Source: Bostrychus sinensis (taxonomy: Eukaryota > Chordata > Actinopteri > Gobiiformes > Eleotridae). Taken from it: a DNA stretch of 64,000 nt. Location of the stretch: positions 30,480,431 to 30,544,430 of the forward strand of contig CM036247.1 in the NCBI GenBank assembly GCA_020698575.1. The letters run 5' to 3'. The position numbers and the translations under genes were made by a program. The stretch's first letter is position 1; each line of letters starts with the position of its first letter. The notes under the pieces are model-generated. The model was not told the origin of the DNA, did not search any database, and saw only the letters and a list, made by a program, of their open reading frames with translations. Of the stretch, positions 57,701 to 64,000 are shown in pieces.

Positions 57701-58716
57701 CATTAAGTTAAAAGGGATTTAGACAAATTTCACTTCGGCCAAAGAAGATCATGTAAAGTCATAAGGACCAAGACAAAAAAATCTCTATATATGAGATAAA
57801 ATAAAATACAGAAACAGAGATTACCAGACAGGCTGTTTATACTTTTTTTTTTCCAACAACAAAAAAGAAATGAGTATCAGTTAATGTAATAATGAGTAAA
57901 AATGCAATGCTCATGTGACTAATGTTTCATTTTTGAGCTCATTTACCATAATTCATTTATAAGTACAACTATATGCATGCAATACCACATGCATTTGACA
58001 GGTTAGAAAGGTTTGTCTTGACATTAGGCCTACTGTATGTTTTACTGTGTCAAGTTCACAGAAGATGATAAAATAGGTTAACTAAGTCGATGAAAAGGAG
58101 CAACTCTCCCTGCTGTTTAACCAATCATCAAAGTAAGCACAACAAGTGTTACAGGTTTTAGGAACTGTACTGAATGATTTCGAATTGTGACATAATTATA
58201 ATCATTATATTTCAGGATTTTTTTTCTCTTTGCAATGGTTTCCAAAAATTTGACTGGAACGCTCTTCTGTCACCAGTTTCTTCATTAGAGGACAGGGTTT
58301 GCACTGTGAGTGTTTCCTGAGGTTCAGCAAATGGATCAATCTCCAAACTCTAACCAAACACAAATGACAGAATGTACACAAACTATCCTTTGTACTCAGT
58401 GTTAGTAGTCTCAGTGCAACAATAACAATAATAGGCTAATAATAATAATAATAATGATAATAATAATATAAAAATATACAGACTTTTGAATGTGTTTTTC
58501 AATTGCTTCATACATATCTCCAGATTGTGTCATCACAGGATCAACAAAGATCTTCTTGGTGAGAGGACAGAGTTTTTCAGGTCATCGCTTCACAGTTTCC
58601 ACCAATTTCTATTTTATTAGAAAAAGAAAATATTTCTGATGTGTTCAATACTTATTTTATCTGCTGTATATTAATTATACATGAAAATATATGAAACTGT
58701 ACACATGTAAAAAGTA
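54726..58716. other. Gene-poor AT-rich region
   Basis: No supported exon on either strand. Minor features: a tandem block of ataaaggtaaatata units (56943-57014), an AAT-type microsatellite (58436-58468) and the hAT-like end near 55890. Confidence 0.4.
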
Positions 58717-59615
58717 GGCAAGGCAAGGCAAGTTTATTTGTATAGCACAATTCATACACAGAGCAATTCAAAGTGCTTTACAGAAAAAAAAGGCAAATTT
58801 AAAAGTACAAAACACAATTAAAACAATAAAATCAAATTTAAAAAGTATAATTAAGAATCAATTTAAGATTAAATTAAAAAGAAGAGTGCAGATAAAACAC
58901 TTTCAGTTGACATATGCACAGTTAAAAAGAACAGTTTTAAGTCTGGACTTGAACACTGTCAGAGTAGAGGCCTGTCTAACATCGTCAGGAAGACTGTTCC
59001 AGAGTTTAGCTGCATAAAACTGAAACACTGCTTCACCGAGTTTAGTCCTGACTCTGGGCACCAGCAGAGACCTGTCCCTGAGGTTCTCAGAGTCCGAGAT
59101 GGTTCATATGGGACCAACAGGTCAGAGATGTACTTTGGTGCTAAGCCATGGAGAGACTTGTACACAAGCAGAGATGTTTTAAAGTCTATTCTCTGAGCAA
59201 CAGGAAGTCAATGCAGAGACCTGAGGACAGGACTAATATGGTCGTACTTCCTGGTTCTAGGTCAGGACCCGAGCAGTAGCGTTCTGGACGTCCTGCAGCT
59301 GTCTTACAGCTCGCTTAGTGAGTCCAGTGAGCAGACCGTTACAGTAGTCTAACCTGCTGGAGATGAATGCATGAATAAGTCTCTCTAGGCCTGGTTTAGA
59401 CAGTATACCTTTGATTCTGGCAATGTTTTTGAGATGGTAAATGCTGATGATGATATAGATTTAATGTGACTGCTAAAGTTCAAGTCAGAGTTCATGATTA
59501 CCCCGAGATTTCTAACCTGTACTTGTAGGTTTTAGTGAAAGAGACTCGAGGTGACTACAGACACCTTGTCTTTGTTTCTGTGGGCCAAAGATGATTATTT
59601 CAGTTTTGTCTGTGT

Positions 59616-59969
59616 TTAGAGAAAGTTGTTTCTCATCCACACATTAATCTGTTGGATGCAGTGACAGAGTGAATCCACAGGTCCATATTCACCTGCTGTC
59701 AGTGAGATGTAAATCTGAGTGCCATTTGCATAATTGTGGTAGGATATGTTATTGCTGCTTATTAATTGGCCTAAAGGGAGCATGTAAAGACTGAACAAAA
59801 GAGGTCCCAGGATGGACCCCTGGGGCACTCCACAGGTCAGGGCCATTTGGTCTGAAACACAGTTACCGATTTCAACAAAGTACTCCCTGTCTTCAAGATA
59901 GGACTTACTCCATTTAAGGGCAGTACCAGAAATGCCTACCCAGTCCTCTAATCTTTGTAACAGGATCAC
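59616..59969 (-). pseudogene. LINE reverse transcriptase fragment
   Basis: Has CGVPQGSILGPLLFSLYM, a hallmark RT block, followed by YANGTQIYIS where an active enzyme would have YADD. The catalytic Asp pair is lost. Confidence 0.8.
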
Positions 59970-60087
59970 GTGGTCAACTGTATCAAAAGCAGCACTCAGA
60001 TCCAGCAGAACTAAGACAGAGACTTTACCCTAACACCTTTAGTAATGAGCAGGTCCAGAGTGTGGCCTCTGGTGTGGGTGGGCTCAC

Positions 60088-60462
60088 TCACTGCTGAGTA
60101 AGGCCAAAGGTTTCAAGGGCAGCACAAAGTTCTTTAGCATTTCTGTCACAGACGTTATCCACATGCACATTAAAATCACCTGTAATGACTTTACAGTCAA
60201 AGTCTGTGCAGACAACTGAAAGCATCTGAGTAAAATCATCAATAAAACTCCGACAATGTTGGAGTGGCTTATATATGATTATAAAGATTATGGATGGAGA
60301 TACTTTTAGCTCCATTTTGAAAGATACATACTCAAATGATGGAAACACCCCAAATGACAGCCTATGGGTAACTATATCATCCTTAAGTAAGGCAAACACC
60401 ACCTCCCTTTTTGTTTTCCCGTGTTTCTGATATAAAAGTGAAGTTAGATGGAGTGGATTCAA
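60088..60462 (-). pseudogene. LINE endonuclease fragment
   Basis: Contains IIFIIIYKPLQH and VITGDFNVHVDN, the YRP and GDFN blocks of an AP-type endonuclease. Truncated upstream. Confidence 0.7.
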
Positions 60463-61076
60463 TAAGAACTGCTCGGGTTGATAAGTTCTTTATCATGACT
60501 TAAAAGTCCTGGAACAGCAGAGGCCCTGGGTGTCCTAATCACTGATAGTGTTGATCTTAGTCAGGATCTTTGGTCTGGGGGGTCTGACAGGGGTGCATTG
60601 AGGGGTAACAACTCTAGATGTCGGTCGTGGGGGTGGAGCTGGTGGTGTTTTGGTGGATGGAGCAGGAGAGGTGGAACTCCTGGGGGGCACAGGGGGTAGT
60701 GTTTGGTGGGGGGTAGACTTCAGCACTGTTGATGATAGTACCCATGATCTTGCCATGTTTGGAGTAAGGGGTACCATTTTCATTCCTGATTTCACCAGGC
60801 TTTTAAGGTGGTTGGGAAAGCCCATTGGTGAAGCTGGTGATGGGATGGATAGTGAAGAGTCTGTAGAGGGTGTGGATGTAGCAAGTGGGGCCCAGGGCTG
60901 TGGTGAGGGCACCGATGGAGGTGACAGAGGAGCTGCTGGAGCTGAAACCCTTGCTGTGTCCATGGCTGGCGAGGCAGGAGTACTTCTGTCATTCCTCTGT
61001 TCTCTCAGTGGCTGTGTAGGACCCTGTCCAGGTCCATTCTGATGCCTCAGAGCGTGGAGGAGGTTATCAGTCAGTC

Positions 61077-62085
61077 TTATCTCACTCTACCTCTGCACAG
61101 GTGCTGGCCCTTTCCCTTAAACAGGTCCTCCCATTGCCAAAACAGATTGAAGTTGTCAATGAAGTGCACTCCTCTGGATTCACAGACTCCGGACAGCCAA
61201 GTGTTCAGTTGAAGCAGCCGACTGAATTTATTCATCCTCCTGTCTATGTTCAGGAGAGGTCCATTGATAGATGACTGGATTGCCACATTATCAAGTTTCT
61301 CAAAAAGTATAGTGAAGTCCTTTTTTAAAACGTCTGATTCTCCCTTCCTGATGTTGACAGTACCCACGTGCAGGATCAGCTGTTTGACTCCCTGATGTTT
61401 GGATATGACCTGGGGGAGGAGTGCTGTTAAATCAGTGACTGTGGCGCTTGGGTAGCTGCATGTAACAATCCTACTGTTGTTTATGTCACTGATAGCACCG
61501 TCTCCTAGCAGCAGGATATCTCTGTCCTTCACTTTTGGCATAGATTTATTCTCTCTGTCTTTCTGATTTTTTCTTTCAACATCATGGCTCTTGTCTTGTA
61601 CCATACAGTTTTCTGTCTGTTTGGCAGGCACAGCAGAGTTCACATTCATATTTAACTCTGACAGTGGTTGAAATCTGTTTGTTAGCCGTATGTTAGCTGT
61701 AGGTTGGGTCATGATTGCCTTGTTGCCAGCATTCTCCTTTAGCATTTGGTGCCTCTTTGGCTTGGCACCAAGTCTAGGCCAGTTTTCAGTATTTTGGTCA
61801 ATTCCCACTTTTGATAGTTTAGGAAAAGACAGTGTCATTTAGATTGAAATACACTGTAGTATTTTTGTCAGTACCCTTTTTCCAGGTTGTAAATTTTGAC
61901 TTCTTACCACTCGATGTCAGAGGGAGCGTGTCATGAAGTCCTTTCTCTGATTCTAAAGCAAAAATCCTCACTTGTAGTATGTTGATTTCTTGAAGGTAAA
62001 TCCGGCAGTTTTCACAGAGAGAATTTGCTGTATTTTCCACCGACATTTTTAAAAATATTTCCCAGACTGTAGTCGCTCGACTCAT
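61077..62085 (-). pseudogene. LINE ORF1 (esterase-like), frameshifted
   Basis: Two frames overlap at 61819-61838, showing a frameshift. The downstream frame has DILLLGDGAISDI and LILHVGTVNIRKGE, resembling SGNH-esterase blocks of CR1/L2 ORF1 (GDS and HVGTND); the nucleophile Ser is Gly here and the ND pair is altered, so catalysis is lost. Confidence 0.65.
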
Positions 62086-62280
62086 CAGATAAGTTTTTTA
62101 ATCAGTAAAAGTATAAAAAACGTTTTGGGCTAACTTGGAAGATTTAAAAGATAGGCTATTATAAAAAGTTAGTCCAGGAATCAAGGAATAAAAAGTAAAA
62201 GGATTAAAAAAGGAAAGTAAACCTGGTCAAAGCAGTAGCAGGGAAAAAAGCGTCTGCACTCTTCAGAAGCAGGAAGTAAA

Positions 62281-63779
62281 TGTTTTTAAAACACTGTTTC
62301 ACTGACACACATGGCACACTACATTACCTCGGTACCTTCACTTAGGTAAACCAAGTTTGCATCTTTGCATTTTGGATTCACTAATCCACATAAACATGTA
62401 ACCTATAGTCAGAATGCCCAGAGAGACTGTGTCGGCCAGTCCAGGAATCAAACTTAGAGATTTTAGGCTCTAAGACGCCAACTTATGAATTTTCACGCAC
62501 ACACTGGCTTCCTGTACTCAGAGCAGGAGGGAGATAGGGTGATGACAACAAGCCAGCCTCCGGGTTCAGTCAGGGGCTCACGATGTTGGTCCTCTTCCTT
62601 TTGGATCTGCGGGGTGTCACAGGCTGGTGTTCCTTCTTCCTACCCGTCCAAACGTCCTACCAAGCCCAACTGCGCATGCGCACAACCCAATAGGGCATTT
62701 TTTTAAATTTGGTGCGTTTTCCATCCTACCTGTCAGCTGTGCTGCAAAGAGAACGAGTGAAAACGGTGAATATGCAGTGTTTTCTACTTAATCTCACACA
62801 AAGGCAGATTTGTAACTTGTGTTTCAGGCTTGTTTGACTCTTTGATTCACTGACTTTGCTTTTTTAAATCGTGTAACTGTTAGTTTGAACTGTTAGCATG
62901 AAGTTACGTAAACGTGGTCTGTCACGCTGTGTGAACAGATGTGATTTTGTTGTATGTTAACACTTTTGCATTAAATTTTTTTCATGTATTTTAAATAAAT
63001 TAAATAGTTCTTGGTTAATGGCAGTTTTCTATAGAACCCCGTAAACGCAATACCATGTCTTAGTTATGATATAGATGGCATGCTGTTGCGTTTTTACACT
63101 GATTAGAAAAACAAAAACATAATGTTAGAATTATTTTAGTTCAGTTTATATACCTGGTTGTGGTGTCTTTTGATTATTAAAATACTTATTTAACATTAAA
63201 TATTAAAATTATGAAAATATTCAGATTTAAAAATAAGCTTTTGTTGACACTAAACTCCACATCTCTAATTCAACTTAAGACCTGTTGTTTAAAACTCAAA
63301 TCATTACACATTCTACCCAAAAAAAAATTAATTAATGAATAAAGGAATATCATTTATACTATTAATAGGAATAATTGCCTCTTCTAAAGTGTGATGTCAC
63401 CAGCCTTTACATTTAAGTTTAATGAAACAAAAAATTACACAAAAGATGTCAAATTGATTGCTCTGCCTCATGCATGGATGGTTATACATGTAGTAATTAT
63501 TATAACATACAAAAACACACATATGATTTGTTTTTGTGAAGTACTGATGATAAAAGAAAAACTCAACATGAAATATTGTCATTTTTTTAATGGACAGTAA
63601 ATCATATGTTTGTGAATGTTTTTGGCTTGTACCACAACTGAACAGTAACAGAACAAATTTATAATAAGTAAAACAGATTGGAGTCACTCAAAACTGACAC
63701 AATAAACTAACTAAGGCTTCAGGGCAAAAAAGCACCAGAACAGAGATATTGACATATTGTTTTAACTGTCTGTCTAGAT
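62281..63779. other. Intergenic region, possible promoter near 62640-62760
   Basis: No coding exon found. Around 62640-62760 the sequence is less AT-rich (tgcgcatgcgcacaa, ggtgcgttttcc) and might be an upstream non-coding exon or promoter for the plus-strand gene that starts at 63780. This is a guess. Confidence 0.25.
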
Positions 63780-63897
63780 ATGGAGGAAAAGTACGATGAA
63801 ATACTAGCTTTTCTCTCTGCGGGGTCATACCCGCAAAATTATGACAAATCTAAAAGGCAGAACCTCAGGAGGTACGCCTCCCAGTTCACAATAAAAG
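63780..63897 (+). CDS. First coding exon of an integrase-like (GIN1/KRBA2-type) gene, partial
   Basis: After an acceptor-like tgtctag, an ATG opens MEEKYDEILAFLSAGSYPQ, followed by KSKRQNLRRYASQFTIK, and the exon closes at a donor (AAAAG/GTCAGT), phase 1. The pattern (short acidic start, ILxFL..GSYP, K..R..LRR.A..F) matches from memory the N-terminus of transposon-derived integrase proteins related to GIN1/KRBA2, just before their zinc-binding domain. The rest is off the right edge, so this rests on 39 residues. Confidence 0.4.
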
Positions 63898-64000
63898 GTC
63901 AGTTGCTTTCTTAAATTTTTAAAACCTTATTTGTACACCAAGGTTCTACTGGTATGGCATGTCAGTAGATGTTGAAAAATGGGTGTGTATTTCTGATTGC

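Larger units (their letters stand above)
58717..62280 (-). mobile_element. L2-type LINE, decayed
   Basis: Minus-strand order from the right: ORF1 with N-terminal coiled-coil-like part and an esterase-like domain, a Pro/Ser-rich segment (60535-60963), endonuclease fragment (60088-60462), reverse transcriptase fragment (59616-59969), C-terminal block KSLHGLAPKYISDLLVPYEP (58959-59165), and a 3' tail beginning around 58790 with the fish-typical tttatttgtatagcac motif. Many frameshifts. The right limit is approximate. Confidence 0.75.

Noticed and set aside
60535..60963. Proline/serine-rich protein of a host gene
   Set aside because: It lies between ORF1 and the endonuclease of the LINE on the same strand and is best explained as part of that element.

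Overview
The window reads as nuclear DNA of a teleost fish. It has spliced vertebrate-type immunoglobulin-superfamily genes with GT/AG introns and phase-1 domain exons, embedded in a fish-like load of hAT, Harbinger, Tc1, Ty3/gypsy, L2/RTE LINE and Penelope-like elements. There are no prokaryotic operons, CRISPR arrays or rRNA genes. The species cannot be named from sequence alone.

The host content is a cluster of Siglec/CD22-like receptor genes, all on the minus strand. Gene 1 (coding exons 686-3642) has signal peptide, V-set and two C2 exons and continues off the left edge. Gene 2 (15922-23816) is complete: signal peptide, V-set, C2, C2, a decayed skippable C2 exon, C2, transmembrane segment and a long acidic tail with ITIM/ITSM-like and Grb2-type tyrosine motifs. 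Gene 3 (47681-53755) has signal peptide, V-set, four C2 exons, transmembrane segment and a short ITIM tail, but one C2 exon carries a 1-base insertion. Exon relics of further copies lie at 8446-8497, 12175-12536, 44094-44430 and 54530-54592. Genes 1 and 2 sit in a recent duplication (1-6140 and 20225-25517) whose C2 exons are almost unchanged, while V-set differences cluster in the expected ligand-contact loops. The V-set domains keep the F-strand Arg and extra Cys residues typical of sialic-acid-binding lectins. The cluster therefore looks like a rapidly turning-over set of sialic-acid receptors, with inhibitory tails visible in genes 2 and 3.

The centre (25.5-47 kb) is mostly mobile DNA: a broken zinc-finger multicopy gene (26.8-30 kb) interrupted by an inverted-dimer Penelope-like insertion with a 13-bp target duplication; a 0.93-kb minisatellite; a young but internally deleted Ty3/gypsy element (32403-39122, 4-bp TSD) with long gag and pol ORFs; a Harbinger-type MITE; a solo LTR; a hAT element with perfect 8-bp TSD; and a deleted Tc1 element.

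The right end (54-64 kb) is gene-poor. It holds a decayed L2-type LINE on the minus strand (58.7-62.3 kb) and, at the very edge on the plus strand, what looks like the first coding exon of an integrase-like (GIN1/KRBA2-type) gene.
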